Positions 60,401-64,000 of a stretch of DNA of 64,000 bases are shown here, piece by piece. The translations under genes and the position numbers were made by a program. This DNA comes from Brachypterus glaber (Eukaryota; Arthropoda; Insecta; Coleoptera; Kateretidae): the NCBI GenBank assembly GCA_958510825.1, contig OY294051.1, positions 31,375,667 through 31,439,666 on the forward strand, in the 5' to 3' direction. The notes under the pieces are model-generated. The model saw nothing but the letters and a program-made list of their open reading frames with translations, did no database searches and had not been told where the DNA came from. Position 1 is the stretch's first letter. Every line of letters begins with the position of its first letter.

Positions 60401-61077
60401 GTGTACACTACGATACTTCAAAAACGCTTTGTTCCAAATTTCAAGTCTCTATGTGAAAGATTTCTTGAAATATCGTAGTGTAAAGATGTTTTGCAAGTGA
60501 CTTGCATCTTTTTTTCTACTATACGGTTGTATTTTCAAAAAAAAATCTTGGATTTAAATACATTTCATGAAATAATAAGAAACTTTTTTTTTTAATGTCC
60601 GTCTGTCTGTCTGATATCACAATATTTGTTAACACGATAACTCAAGAACGAATAATCCGATCGACTTAAAATTTTCAAGTTCTTTGAGGGGAAGATCCCT
60701 ATTGTTTTTGAAAGCAATCCCCCTAAAAAAACAAAAAAGTTATGGGGGATTAAACTTAAAAAAAAATATAAACTTATAATTTCATGACTTTTGAATAGTT
60801 TTGGTGTTTCCATAGAACGCAGCCATTACTTTTCTTCAAATATATATGGGTATATGTATGTATGTATGTATGTATGTATGGTCATTAAAAACACACCCCG
60901 TATCAAGTGAAGTTAAAAATGCTCAGTAGATCGTAAAATAAAATTAAAAAATATATCTACGTAAGTATTATTTGCAATCCATAGTAACTTACCGAGATGC
61001 TATCAAATATTTTTGGATGATATGGTACACAGAAAGGTCTTTTTGTAGATAATGCTTTGATTTTTTCCACGAAATCG
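24762..61077 (-). CDS. Receptor-type guanylate cyclase, 16 exons in window (5' end missing)
   Basis: A single-pass membrane receptor that makes cyclic GMP from GTP. The 16 exons total 2491 nt (about 830 codons) with every junction phase-compatible. In order: end of the ANF-type ligand-binding ectodomain (exons at 60993, 59240, 55552, with [14 protein letters not shown]); WIGG.VP..EPKCGF..D.C and a membrane helix (52838); juxtamembrane LLWKIE (50107); pseudokinase with [27 protein letters not shown] (HRD changed to HGN) and DFG; dimerisation helix [11 protein letters not shown]; cyclase domain with [12 protein letters not shown] (metal Asp), VETIGDAYM (guanine-binding Glu) and [18 protein letters not shown] (guanine Cys, catalytic Asn/Arg). 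The catalytic core therefore looks active and guanine-specific. Signal peptide and first ectodomain exons are not in view. The 3' end may read through to a stop at 24651 or splice on. Confidence 0.93.
25048..25290. mobile_element. Foldback element in the last cyclase intron
   Basis: Near-symmetrical arms of about 120 bp meet at 'CTCGCCGCAAGCGGCTTG' (about 25160). The inner part is the terminal hairpin of the 'TTTAATATACTATT' family (as at 22846-22956). The outer part ('TTGCAACGTT', 'GAAAATTCAAATAG') continues the symmetry. It ends only about 25 bp from exon 15w. Confidence 0.75.
25317..25431 (-). CDS. Guanylate cyclase exon 15w (end of catalytic domain)
   Basis: Encodes [20 protein letters not shown], the usual 'GKG...TYWL.GE' end of the cyclase domain, then a tail helix. 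Donor GTAAGT in phase 1. Confidence 0.92.
25782..25900 (-). mobile_element. LINE 3' end with (TCAA)n tail, beside a splice donor
   Basis: On the minus strand a stretch about 'GGCCGCAGTGTTAGACCC' and 'CATCTTG' followed by a long (TCAA)n tail matches the 3' end of the LINE at 12341-12600. It lies in the same orientation as the cyclase gene and starts about 10 bp after the donor of exon 14w. Confidence 0.7.
25910..26100 (-). CDS. Guanylate cyclase exon 14w (catalytic domain)
   Basis: Encodes [20 protein letters not shown] and [18 protein letters not shown]. The Cys in PRYC is the second guanine determinant; Asn and Arg of NTASR are catalytic. Donor GTAAGT at 25909; a LINE tail starts within about 10 bp of it. 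Confidence 0.95.
27219..27300. repeat. Dispersed repeat, inverse of 60590-60660
   Basis: 'TCTGAGTTATCGTGTTCACA' followed by repeated 'CAGACAGAC' blocks matches the inverse of 60593-60660. Confidence 0.55.
27424..27810. mobile_element. Small element bounded by 'GGGCTAATTGTCGCA' inverted ends
   Basis: 'GGGGCTAATTGTCGCA' at 27429 faces two copies of 'TGCGACAACTAGCCC' at 27774 and 27796. The middle is AT-rich. Probably a decayed TIR element; no gene. Confidence 0.5.
28430..28604 (-). CDS. Guanylate cyclase exon 13w (catalytic domain)
   Basis: Encodes [19 protein letters not shown] and [15 protein letters not shown], ending LRIGIHS. The Glu of VETIGDAYM selects guanine. It ends one base into the Gly codon of HSG, completed by the next exon. 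Confidence 0.95.
28798..30063. mobile_element. Mariner-type transposon, 1266 bp, long TIRs, TA target site
   Basis: Terminal inverted repeats of about 75-90 bp are nearly identical (starting CAGCATGTTCCAGAACTCGC and CAGCCTGTTCCAGAACTCGC) and are flanked by TA (28796-28797 and 30064-30065). It encodes a shortened transposase (29238-29783). Near-identity of the ends suggests recent mobility, presumably with transposase in trans. It sits in the cyclase intron between exons 13w and 12w. Confidence 0.9.
29238..29783 (-). pseudogene. Truncated mariner/IS630-type transposase
   Basis: An open frame of 181 codons. Residues about 3-70 form a first helix-turn-helix of the DUF4817 type ([20 protein letters not shown]). 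Residues about 85-125 form a second ([19 protein letters not shown]). The first catalytic Asp is in ILFTDESGF near residue 160. Full members are roughly 350 residues. Here the frame stops about 25 codons after that Asp, so the second and third acidic residues of the DDE triad are missing. The copy cannot code for an active enzyme. Confidence 0.85.
30066..31474. other. Cyclase intron, unassigned
   Basis: A hairpin around TTGCCAAGG/CCTTGGCAA at 30558-30583. 31080-31400 shows a degenerate 'CTCGTGCACTAA' module like that at 133-500. Otherwise nothing recognised. Confidence 0.4.
31475..31890. repeat. Dispersed repeat, second copy of 19545-20060
   Basis: Collinear with 19545-20060, including 'TTTATAAAGAAATATGACC' and 'TTTGTCATGG' blocks, with small indels. 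Confidence 0.7.
31961..32092. mobile_element. 132-bp foldback MITE
   Basis: Ends 'GTATAATACAGGGGCAAAAA' and its mirrored 'TTTTCGCCGTTGTATTATA' frame a GC-rich centre (CCCTCGGGCTGGCC/GGCCGGCCCTCGG). Compact and non-coding. Confidence 0.7.
32560..33022 (-). mobile_element. tRNA-derived SINE
   Basis: The minus strand starts with a tRNA-like head (33022-32963). It has an A box TGGCGGTTACTCAGTC, an anticodon arm CTCGA/TCGAG with TAG in the loop (Leu-like), and a B box GGTTCAATCC. A GC-rich body of about 400 bp follows, down to about 32560. Pol III promoters inside the head would drive it. Open frames on both strands across 32515-33025 come from its GC content and are not genes. The tail is not clearly defined. 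Confidence 0.65.
33445..33660. repeat. Half copy of the 34369-34710 foldback
   Basis: Carries 'GGGGTGATTCTACATTAGAAA', 'CGTCGTAAGGGAGCTACGG' and 'TTTTTATTTAGTAACTCAGGA' in the order of the left arm at 34376-34510. Confidence 0.65.
33866..34025 (+). repeat. Dispersed element, uninterrupted copy (pair of 44300-44735)
   Basis: Holds 'ACGCACAGATCTGTGGCTAC' through 'CGGAAAGAAGAGAGCGCGAA' in a single stretch. The inverse copy at 44300-44735 is split by an insertion, so this copy serves as the empty-site reference. Confidence 0.75.
34369..34710. mobile_element. Compact foldback MITE, about 340 bp
   Basis: Left arm 34369-34535 and right arm 34540-34710 are near-perfect inverted copies ('GGGTCCGAATTTTAGGGGTG' facing 'CCCCTTAAAATTTCGGACCC'). 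The centre is only a few bases. Family modules recur at 23630, 33445, 50290 and 61192. Confidence 0.8.
35549..35741 (-). CDS. Guanylate cyclase exon 12w (catalytic domain, metal site)
   Basis: Encodes [20 protein letters not shown] with the first metal-binding Asp, then [20 protein letters not shown]. Acceptor TTTTTTAG, donor GTAAAC. Confidence 0.95.
35763..35811. repeat. Hairpin next to cyclase exon 12w
   Basis: 'TTTACCTATCCAG' faces 'CTGGATAGGTAAA' with a 6-base loop, extended by AGTGTTT/AACACT. It sits about 20 bp upstream of the exon 12w acceptor and directly beside the element at 35820. Confidence 0.75.
35820..36889. mobile_element. 1070-bp MITE with CACAGAAAAAAAAG ends and inner dyads
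   Basis: Ends CACAGAAAAAAAAG and CTTTTTTTTCTGTG are perfect inverted repeats flanked by TA. The interior is full of short dyads around 'ATCTTGATTTAAGATCAT' and 'CTTGATTCAAG'. A smaller relative is at 38523-38788. Non-coding. Confidence 0.75.
37087..37641 (-). mobile_element. Full copy of the 'TTTAATATACTATT' element
   Basis: Starts AATAGTATATTAAAGTACT and ends AGTACTTTAATATACTATT (inverted termini). The interior is the reverse complement of 22435-22972, including the GGGTAGGCATTACAG and TAGAGACCTCTTATG blocks. Confidence 0.8.
38523..38788. mobile_element. 266-bp foldback, relative of 35820-36889
   Basis: Flanked by TA. Arms of about 130 bp are inverted ('GGATTCCTTGAACCAAGGAC' facing 'GTCCTTGGTTCAAGGAATCC'). 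It repeats the CTTGAnnCAAG dyad and ends in CACAGAAAAAAAGG on the minus strand. Confidence 0.85.
38944..39092 (-). CDS. Guanylate cyclase exon 11w (dimerisation helix)
   Basis: Encodes [20 protein letters not shown] and then [14 protein letters not shown] heptads (read as [20 protein letters not shown]) and LLHRMLP. This coiled coil pairs two subunits ahead of the catalytic domain. Donor GTAAGT in phase 2. Confidence 0.93.
39740..40310. mobile_element. Foldback element
   Basis: Inner arms 39850-40005 and 40040-40190 mirror each other ('GATTTAACTAAAACAAA' facing 'TTTGTTTTAGTTAAATC'). Symmetry continues outward to about 39745 and 40300 ('CTTATTTTTTTCCTTT' facing 'AAGGAAAAAAATAAG'). Confidence 0.75.
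40612..41075. mobile_element. GC-richer TIR element, 464 bp
   Basis: Left end AAGCGGCTTTTACAGTTC and right end GAACTGTAAAAGCCGCTT are perfect 18-bp inverted repeats. The interior is richer in G+C than the intron and has no long frame. No target duplication could be fixed. Confidence 0.75.
41203..41372 (-). CDS. Guanylate cyclase exon 10w (end of pseudokinase)
   Basis: Encodes [19 protein letters not shown] and [20 protein letters not shown], the closing kinase helix with its conserved Trp and Arg. Acceptor TTTTTTAG, donor GTAAAA. Confidence 0.92.
42296..42440. repeat. Relative of the 133-1365 tandem repeat
   Basis: 'CGTAGGAAAAATAGTGTAC' and 'GTATGTAATATACTA' flank a 'CACTCGCCTGGCGCCTCG' centre; the same outer words bound the units at 133-1365. 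Confidence 0.5.
42445..42499 (+). ncRNA. Decayed hammerhead-containing repeat at gap edge
   Basis: Aligns with 60230-60284: CTGAAGA, GAAACTG and CCAATATCACTC are kept. Stem II and stem I no longer pair well, so it is a relic. It runs into the assembly gap. Confidence 0.6.
42500..42699. other. Assembly gap, 200 N
   Basis: A run of exactly 200 N, a conventional placeholder size. Repeats flank both sides. Confidence 0.99.
42700..42835. repeat. Tandem repeat of about 50 bp beside the gap
   Basis: 'GGACTATGTAAT' starts at 42712, 42761 and 42812, with 'TTCCGGTCTATG' between. The array probably continues into the gap. Confidence 0.8.
43210..43398 (-). CDS. Guanylate cyclase exon 9w (pseudokinase C-lobe)
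   Basis: Encodes [16 protein letters not shown] (APE motif), [20 protein letters not shown]. Acceptor after a T run ending TTTAG, donor GTAAGT. Confidence 0.93.
43722..43765 (-). other. Hammerhead-like relic
   Basis: The minus strand reads CTAAAGA, then AAAGGT...ACCTTC, then GAAACGTTGC. This resembles a hammerhead core with the conserved G of CUGA changed to A. Likely inactive. Confidence 0.3.
44300..44735 (-). repeat. Dispersed element, copy interrupted by an insertion
   Basis: Reverse complement of 33866-34025 from 'CTCCGACGGAAGGGGAAGGA' to 'GCCACAGATCCGTGCGTC', split at 44395-44646. Confidence 0.8.
44395..44646. mobile_element. 252-bp hAT-like MITE with 8-bp target duplication
   Basis: Starts CAACGAACTAATAACTCTTC and ends with the complement of CAACGAATTAATAACTCCTC. 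It is flanked by GTTATAAG at 44387-44394 and 44647-44654. The uninterrupted copy near 33940 has that octamer once. An 8-bp duplication fits the hAT superfamily. Confidence 0.85.
45280..45400 (-). CDS. Guanylate cyclase exon 8w (pseudokinase catalytic loop)
   Basis: Encodes [20 protein letters not shown] and ISDFGL. The HRD Asp of true kinases is replaced by Asn in HGN, which is the family norm and marks a pseudokinase. Ends one base into a codon. Confidence 0.93.
45610..46035. mobile_element. Foldback element with pentanucleotide run
   Basis: Arms meet near 45800 ('GTCGCTATAGCCCGAACTA' facing 'TAGTTTGGGCTATAGCGA'). A (TTTTA)n run at 45890-45928 interrupts one arm. It ends just before exon 7w. 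Confidence 0.65.
46077..46253 (-). CDS. Guanylate cyclase exon 7w (pseudokinase)
   Basis: 59 codons, phase 0 to 0. Begins [18 protein letters not shown] and includes [20 protein letters not shown], a hallmark of receptor cyclase kinase-homology domains. Donor GTATGT. Confidence 0.93.
46351..46536 (-). CDS. Guanylate cyclase exon 6w (pseudokinase N-lobe)
   Basis: 62 codons. Contains [20 protein letters not shown] (VAIK lysine) and [12 protein letters not shown]. The first residues ([12 protein letters not shown]) are less conserved, so the acceptor is slightly uncertain. Donor GTTTGA is weak. Confidence 0.88.
46547..47036 (-). mobile_element. Copy of the 'TTTAATATACTATT' element
   Basis: Starts AGTATATTAAAGTACTAG, runs through the terminal hairpin and GGGTTGGCATTACAG, and matches 37087-37560. 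The far terminus is missing. It begins about 10 bp upstream of exon 6w. Confidence 0.75.
47125..48245. mobile_element. Large foldback element, about 1.1 kb
   Basis: Left arm 47125-47810 (less the insertion at 47239-47547) and right arm 47830-48245 are inverted copies, e.g. 'TATATCGCCACCATTG' facing 'CAATGGTGGCGATATA'. Confidence 0.8.
47239..47547. mobile_element. 309-bp TIR element made of a CT-rich minisatellite
   Basis: Termini CGAGAGGCTGACCGCG and CGAGGGGCTGACCGCG (opposite strand) differ at one base of 16. They are flanked by ATACTTTA at 47231-47238 and 47548-47555. Inside are two clusters (47255-47345 and 47437-47510) of an 11-12 bp GAGTTCCTCCG unit, both ending 'CCTGTGTTCCTT'. Between them is a GGCGCC-containing spacer. 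Frames across it on both strands are repeat artefacts. Confidence 0.8.
48246..48759. other. Cyclase intron, nothing recognised
   Basis: AT-rich sequence with one small hairpin (GATTTTGAAATC near 48656). Confidence 0.4.
48760..49031. mobile_element. 272-bp TIR MITE
   Basis: Ends ATGGCTGCGTTTAGTGGAAA and, inverted, TTGGCAGCGTTCAATGGAAA. Fragments of the same family are at 14775-14870 and 60785-60825. Confidence 0.75.
49225..49695. mobile_element. Foldback element
   Basis: 'GAGAACAAGCATGTACCACT' at about 49257 faces its complement-like 'CACATGCTTGTTCTC' at 49640, within arms of about 100 bp. Confidence 0.65.
49871..49936. repeat. Perfect 66-bp palindrome
   Basis: From ACCGGTATAACAGAACAGAA at 49871 to its exact complement ending at 49936, with no spacer and no mismatch over 33+33 bases. 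It lies in the cyclase intron, about 170 bp past exon 5w. Confidence 0.95.
50107..50215 (-). CDS. Guanylate cyclase exon 5w (juxtamembrane)
   Basis: A short 109-nt exon found by phase and motif. It encodes [20 protein letters not shown], the conserved 'YR.E..L..LLWKI' segment just inside the membrane. Acceptor TTTTGTGTAG, donor GTAAGA. It bridges phase 2 to phase 0 exactly as needed. Confidence 0.88.
50289..51290. mobile_element. 1-kb foldback of the 'GGGGTGATTCTACAT' family
   Basis: Left arm modules 'GATTCCTCGGGTCAAAATAC', 'GTTCTAATACTG' and 'AGGATTAACCGTTTTCGAG' recur inverted at 51065-51150. The left arm carries an insertion at 50601-50724. Confidence 0.7.
50601..50724. mobile_element. 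124-bp foldback nested in one arm of another foldback
   Basis: Arms 'CTACGCTAGAAAGCAGTAAC' and 'GTTACTACTTTCTAGCGTAG' frame a short loop. The opposite arm of the host element reads GTTCTAATACTGTAGGATT (as complement) without interruption, proving an insertion. Confidence 0.8.
51880..52030. repeat. Half copy of the 17615-18520 foldback arm
   Basis: Collinear with 17640-17790 (GCAATAAATGCACACGG, AAAGGGTAGCAGTGGATGG, CATCTTGAATTTTAGG). Confidence 0.7.
52031..52830. other. Cyclase intron, nothing recognised
   Basis: Contains a short (AAGT)n run at 52384-52402. No other feature seen. Confidence 0.4.
52838..53016 (-). CDS. Guanylate cyclase exon 4w (transmembrane helix)
   Basis: Encodes [20 protein letters not shown] with Cys residues typical of the juxtamembrane loop, then a hydrophobic span [20 protein letters not shown]. 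Donor GTAAGT; ends two bases into a codon. Confidence 0.92.
53311..54453. mobile_element. Foldback element with internal 276-bp tandem array
   Basis: Outer ends contain ACACAGCCA (about 53314) and TGGCTGTGT (about 54441) as inverted repeats. Inside, a 276-bp unit repeats almost without change (same words at 53681 and 53957; further partial units on both sides). Each unit is itself a dyad: 'CTTCAAATTCGGGTTCAGCG' faces 'CGCTGAATCCGAATTTGAGG'. Long frames on both strands repeat with the same period and are artefacts. Confidence 0.85.
54546..54563. repeat. 18-bp GC-rich palindrome
   Basis: GCACCACGGCCGTGGTGC is self-complementary. No function assigned. Confidence 0.6.
54564..55551. other. Cyclase intron, nothing recognised
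   Basis: AT-rich. The frame at 54844-55026 shows no domain or repeat relation and I do not call it a gene. Confidence 0.4.
55552..55701 (-). CDS. Guanylate cyclase exon 3w (ectodomain)
   Basis: 50 codons, phase 0 to 0. Begins [18 protein letters not shown], a conserved membrane-proximal ectodomain motif, and ends QYAVP. Acceptor TTATTTTAG, donor GTAAAT. Confidence 0.9.
56205..56365. mobile_element. Small foldback, about 160 bp
   Basis: 'TGGTCTCATAAAATAATTTT' faces 'AAAATTATTTTATGGGACCA' around an AT centre; symmetry extends to the TACCACTTGAGG/CCTCTTGTGATA ends. Confidence 0.65.
56960..57200 (-). pseudogene. Transposase C-terminal relic (mariner/IS630 type)
   Basis: The minus strand from about 57200 reads [19 protein letters not shown] followed by PRSPDLI. 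This is the conserved block ahead of the third catalytic Asp in the insect family whose N-terminal half is seen at 29238-29783. It continues with stops (…[26 protein letters not shown]). At least two in-frame stops make it dead. Confidence 0.7.
57348..57428. repeat. (ATT)n then (TA)n microsatellite
   Basis: Roughly seven ATT units run into about 27 TA units. Confidence 0.95.
57873..57978. repeat. Hairpin of about 105 bp
   Basis: 'ATTTCCAACTCTCGAG' faces 'CTTGAGTTGGAAAT' with mirrored ATAAGAAA/TTTCTTAT-type outer words and a 40-base centre. Confidence 0.6.
58510..58845. repeat. Cluster of hairpin-headed repeats (copy of 1-130)
   Basis: 58692-58779 is an inverted repeat with arms of about 40 bp (GCTACACTTTCCGGCCAACC facing GGTTGGCTGGAAAGTGTAGC). 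58513-58590 is a diverged copy. 58716-58845 matches 1-130. Confidence 0.8.
59240..59392 (-). CDS. Guanylate cyclase exon 2w (ectodomain)
   Basis: 51 codons, phase 0 to 0. Contains [17 protein letters not shown], the 'LYDAV' signature of ANF-receptor ectodomains, and HSIQGSD. A Penelope-like element starts about 50 bp upstream of its acceptor. Confidence 0.9.
59520..59594 (-). ncRNA. Hammerhead ribozyme, type I, copy A
   Basis: Same sequence as copy C, on the minus strand (the cyclase sense strand). All core positions are intact: CUGAAGA (59672 is not involved; core at 59572-59566), stem II GGGC/GCCC, GAA, short stem III ACU/AGU, and C17 at 59540. Stem I pairs TTGGTA with TACCAA plus an outer stem of about 10 bp. 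Predicted cleavage is between 59540 and 59539. Confidence 0.8.
59874..59949 (-). ncRNA. Hammerhead ribozyme, copy B, extra base in stem II
   Basis: As copy A, 354 bp away, but with one extra G after the CUGAAGA core (GGGGC against GCCC). This could bulge or shift stem II and weaken activity. Stem I and stem III are unchanged. Confidence 0.75.
60212..60286 (+). ncRNA. Hammerhead ribozyme, type I, copy C
   Basis: Outer stem I CGTGCAGAGT (60212-60221) pairs with ACTCTGTACG (60277-60286) with one G-U. Inner stem I TTGGTA (60228-60233) pairs with TACCAA (60267-60272). Core CUGAAGA is 60234-60240. Stem II GGGC (60241-60244)/GCCC (60250-60253) closes loop CAGCA. GAA is 60254-60256. Stem III is ACT (60257-60259)/AGT (60263-60265). 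C17 is 60266, with predicted cleavage after it. Antisense to the cyclase gene. Confidence 0.85.
60590..60780. repeat. Dispersed repeat, inverse of 27219-27300
   Basis: 'GTCCGTCTGTCTGTCTGA' followed by 'AACACGATAACTCAAGAACG'. A fragment of the 48760-49031 MITE follows at 60785-60825. Confidence 0.55.
60851..60881. repeat. (TATG)n microsatellite
   Basis: About seven tetranucleotide units. Confidence 0.9.
60993..61077 (-). CDS. Guanylate cyclase exon 1w (ectodomain)
   Basis: First visible exon. It encodes [20 protein letters not shown] and then KIFDSIS, part of the ligand-binding domain. Acceptor TTTGTTTAG, donor GTAAGT. It begins one base into a codon, so an upstream exon exists. Confidence 0.75.
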
Positions 61078-61191
61078 CTAAACAAAGACAAAAATATTTA
61101 TTAAAGAAAACTAAATAAACAAGACGATCCACACAAAAAAGGCCGATAAAGATAATTTTTACGAAGTAAAATTTTCAGTTTTTTGTTTATA

Positions 61192-61912
61192 CAGAGTGAT
61201 CAATAACTGGCATGCCAAAATTTAAGAGGTGATTTTGCATCCAAAAATCAAAAAAAGTTCCTGTAAAGGTTGTCCGCAAATGAGCCTTAATGAAGCTACG
61301 GCCCTTTAAAATGTAATAAAAATAAGGTTTTTAAATTAATAACTCTGGTACCCTTTAAGCTAAAGTGACGAGCTTTTGCATGTATACTAGTATTAATAAG
61401 GGCAATAATTATATGTTAATTTATTTTTTTGTATTCATCCAGAGGTACTAAAAATGTATTAGGCTTAGACTTAATACATTTTTGCCTCAAACTTTTTTCT
61501 GTGTACTTTTTTTGGATTTTTTTGTAAAAAATATAGATTCCTTGAGTAAAAATACATAAAAATGTCATATAGTGTAACACTGTAGCAGCACCTGTTTTCA
61601 AAAAAATGCAATTAAGAGAAAGTATCACTTTGAGCCACCAAAAACGTTACTTTTTAAAAGGCTATTACTCCTTTAATATTAAATTTAGGTGTTTTGGCAA
61701 AGAATAATTTTTTGCTCAGTTTTAAATGAAGAATCACCCTGCAGCATTAAAATTTTATTGATGCTTTTTTTTTGTTTCCCAATATGTCATCTTCGAAGGG
61801 CCGTAGCTCCCTTAGGGCTCATTTCCGGACCAACCTTTATAGAAACTTTTTTCATATTTTTGGATGTAGATTCAGCTCTTAAATTTTGGCATGGCAGTTA
61901 CTGATCACCCTG
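61192..61912. mobile_element. 721-bp TIR MITE with TA target site
   Basis: Ends CAGAGTGATCAATAACTGGC and CAGGGTGATCAGTAACTGCC (opposite strand), flanked by TA (61190-61191, 61913-61914). The arms share the 'GAAGCTACGGCCCTTT' module seen in other families here. Confidence 0.8.
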
Positions 61913-61914
61913 TA

Positions 61915-62559
61915 TATATCTAGATCATTTAAGAATAAACTAAACGCCAATTTAATTAAAAACACTAATAATAGAATATAGGATACAGACATGAAAATAT
62001 TGATAATAGAGAAGAAAGAAAAATGCAGTGAGTTTTTTAGTGGGATTAGAGGCCGTAGCTACGCGTAGTCTGGTTCATTAAGTTGTCAAGTTTGCAATCG
62101 AAAGGTCGGGTATTTAAGTCCTCGTTAAACGTAACTTTTCTTTAAAAATATATCCTTCTCGCAAACACAGACATGTAGCTAGCCAATATTTGATTTTCAC
62201 AGTCTAAAGTTGTAAGGCCCTCGCTTATTGTCAGCCAATAAAGAAAACCAAATTTTGTTTTTAATTTTAAAATAGTTAAGCTTCTAGACCAAGACTTTTG
62301 GTTTTGACCAAGACAAAATCCAAGATTTATCTTTATTTGTAAGTAAGTGCTTTATTGTTATTAAGTACAATTTTAGATATAATAAATATTTTACAAAAGT
62401 TGTATTTTGGAACACGCTAAGCATAGCTTGTATTGTGTTCCAATTGATTCTATTAATATAATATAATATAACCGCAAATAATATGATAAGTAGGAGAAGA
62501 AACAGAGAAGAACATGATGAGTAATTAACGTACTTCTAATATTTAAGGATAAATTTTTT
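61915..62559. other. Upstream of the first visible cyclase exon, unassigned
   Basis: I looked for an upstream ectodomain exon on the minus strand and found none. A weakly tRNA-like stretch at 62050-62140 is too degenerate to call. Confidence 0.4.
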
Positions 62560-62710
62560 TATTGTTTTCTAGCACAAATTTATTGATTTCGTTTTTAAAA
62601 TGATGAAGTTTTTTTAGTTGTTTAATATTCAAGGGCACCTGATTATAAAATTTAGGACCAAGAAAGTTTATAAATCTTTGAGAATTGTTTTTTTTTGTGA
62701 TTTTAGTCTT
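62560..62710 (-). pseudogene. LINE reverse transcriptase C-terminus relic
   Basis: The minus strand reads FINFLGPKFYNQVPLNIKQL followed by a Lys-rich FKNEINKFVL and a stop near 62550. This is the standard closing segment of insect non-LTR reverse transcriptases. The catalytic part is missing. Confidence 0.6.
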
Positions 62711-62991
62711 AATATTGATTCATGTTACGAATAAAAAACAACAACATGTATTTTCTTCTATTTTCGGAAGCAGAACTAAAAGTCTTAATTTGATCTTCGT
62801 AAACTCAAGGTCTAGTCCCGCGAATCCCCAAAATAGAGGCTATAAGCGTAAAACTATAAATCTCGGAGCTTGTTAAAATAAAAAGAGCTAGCAAAAAGAA
62901 CTATCCAAAATCTATTCATGAATTTCTGCAAGAATTCATAAAATATCACTATATTAATATATTTTACTATATATCACTATATTAACCCTTT

Positions 62992-63925
62992 CAAAGTGAT
63001 TTACCTCTATAGAGGCAAAAAAAGTTCGTGCCATTAATGTGTATTACCGCTATACTGCCTTGCTAAGCTGGAAGCTCCTACCTGTATATGTTAAACCTAT
63101 GTAGATATGACCTTTTAGCTTAGCACGGCAGTATAGCAGCATCTAAAATTATCAGTTTACCATTAGTTTATTTTATATGATTTTGTAACACCACGGGGTT
63201 TTTGGGGTCGCTGATTACGAATCTGATACCAGTTTTCCAAAATTCAAAATGGAGGATCCAATATGTCGGATTATATTTTTTAAAGTTGCTCGGATTTGCT
63301 TGAAACTTGGTACTCGGGGGTTTTTGGGCCGCTGATTACGAATCTGGTGCCAGTTTTCCAAAATTCAAAATGCCGGATCCAATATGGCGGATTGAATTTT
63401 TTTAAGTTTCTCGGAGAATTTAATCCGCCATATTGATAAAGATAAAGTTAAAATCCCCCGTGGATCTAGAAAACTAAATATAGGGTCGTCAGAGTTGTAT
63501 ATACTTAAATACCAAAATTAATACACATAGTATTATATGTAGATATTGAATCCGCTATTTTGAATTACAAGATTCGTAATCAGCGACCCCAAAAACCCCC
63601 GAGTACCAAGTTTCAAGCTAATCCGAGCAACTTTAAAAAATCTAATCCGCCATATTGGATCCACCATTTAGATTTTGAAATACTGGCACTAGATTCGTAA
63701 TCAGCGGCCCCAAAAACCTCCGTGTAACAAGTTTCAAGAAAATCCGAGCAACTAAAAAATCTAATCCGCCATATTGGATCCGCCATTTTGAACGCTAACT
63801 TTTAAATTCTGACCTCGGATTCAGATTCAGATACAATATGATAATATCATGTTTTTGAAAAAAAATTATTTTCAGCACATCTTTGGCACGAAAACTTTAT
63901 TTTCACTGCACTGTGAAGGGGTTAA
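62992..63925. mobile_element. piggyBac-like TTAA-flanked element
   Basis: Bounded by TTAA followed by CCCTTTCAAAGTG on the left and, inverted, CCCCTTCACAGTG on the right. The TTAA site and C-rich start fit piggyBac-type MITEs. Inside are four inverted copies of a 'GGTTTTTGGGG(T/C)CGCTGAT' block (63186-63800), symmetric about 63500, and a nested hairpin. Confidence 0.65.
63047..63142. mobile_element. Hairpin nested in the TTAA element
   Basis: 'GCTATACTGCCTTGCTAAGC' faces 'GCTTAGCACGGCAGTATAGC' around a 55-base centre. Confidence 0.7.
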
Positions 63926-64000
63926 TATATTTCATGGATTTTATGTGATTTCTCGTTAGAAATCATGTAAATTCCTAATTAATTTCTGTGATTTCTTAAT

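Noticed and set aside
62050..62140. tRNA-like stretch near 62050
   Set aside because: The A and B boxes are too degenerate and the arms do not pair.

Overview
The window looks like nuclear DNA from an insect. It is AT-rich, has large introns with GT/AG splice sites, and is crowded with foldback elements, mariner-type transposons, 5'-truncated LINEs and a tRNA-derived SINE. A beetle is possible but not shown. There are no operons, CRISPR arrays or prokaryotic signals. All gene models are hand translations with splice sites chosen by eye and checked only for reading-phase consistency.

Two host genes are supported, both on the minus strand. (1) Positions 11067-16336 hold a seven-exon gene for a protein of about 490 residues. 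It has an N-terminal F-box and an acidic, Asn-rich tail segment; the F-box start, all six splice junctions, the stop codon and a poly(A) signal are visible. Its layout resembles FBXO28, but the family assignment is weak. (2) Positions 24762-61077 hold 16 phase-compatible exons of a receptor-type (membrane) guanylate cyclase. They cover the last part of the ligand-binding ectodomain, the membrane helix, the pseudokinase (kinase homology) domain, the dimerisation helix, the complete class III cyclase catalytic domain and a C-terminal tail. The 5' ectodomain exons lie beyond position 64000 or were not found; the 3' end is uncertain.

Region by region: 1-11 kb is repeat-rich intergenic DNA. 11-16.3 kb is the F-box gene. 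16.4-24.7 kb is a chain of foldback and TIR elements. 24.8-61.1 kb is the cyclase gene, whose introns carry almost every mobile element type seen here. 61.1-64 kb is more TIR elements and a LINE remnant. A 200-base assembly gap lies at 42500-42699.

The most interesting observation is a set of hammerhead ribozyme motifs at 59520-59594 (minus), 59874-59949 (minus, one extra base) and 60212-60286 (plus). They lie inside an 873-bp element flanked by a 13-bp direct repeat, in an intron of the cyclase gene. Two of the three are in the sense orientation of that gene. The arrangement fits a non-autonomous Penelope-like retroelement. Other strong points are a 309-bp TIR element built from an 11-12 bp minisatellite, with its empty site preserved in the opposite arm of the foldback it entered; a 252-bp hAT-like insertion with an 8-bp target duplication; a spacer-free 66-bp perfect palindrome; and a foldback element whose core has expanded into a 276-bp tandem array.
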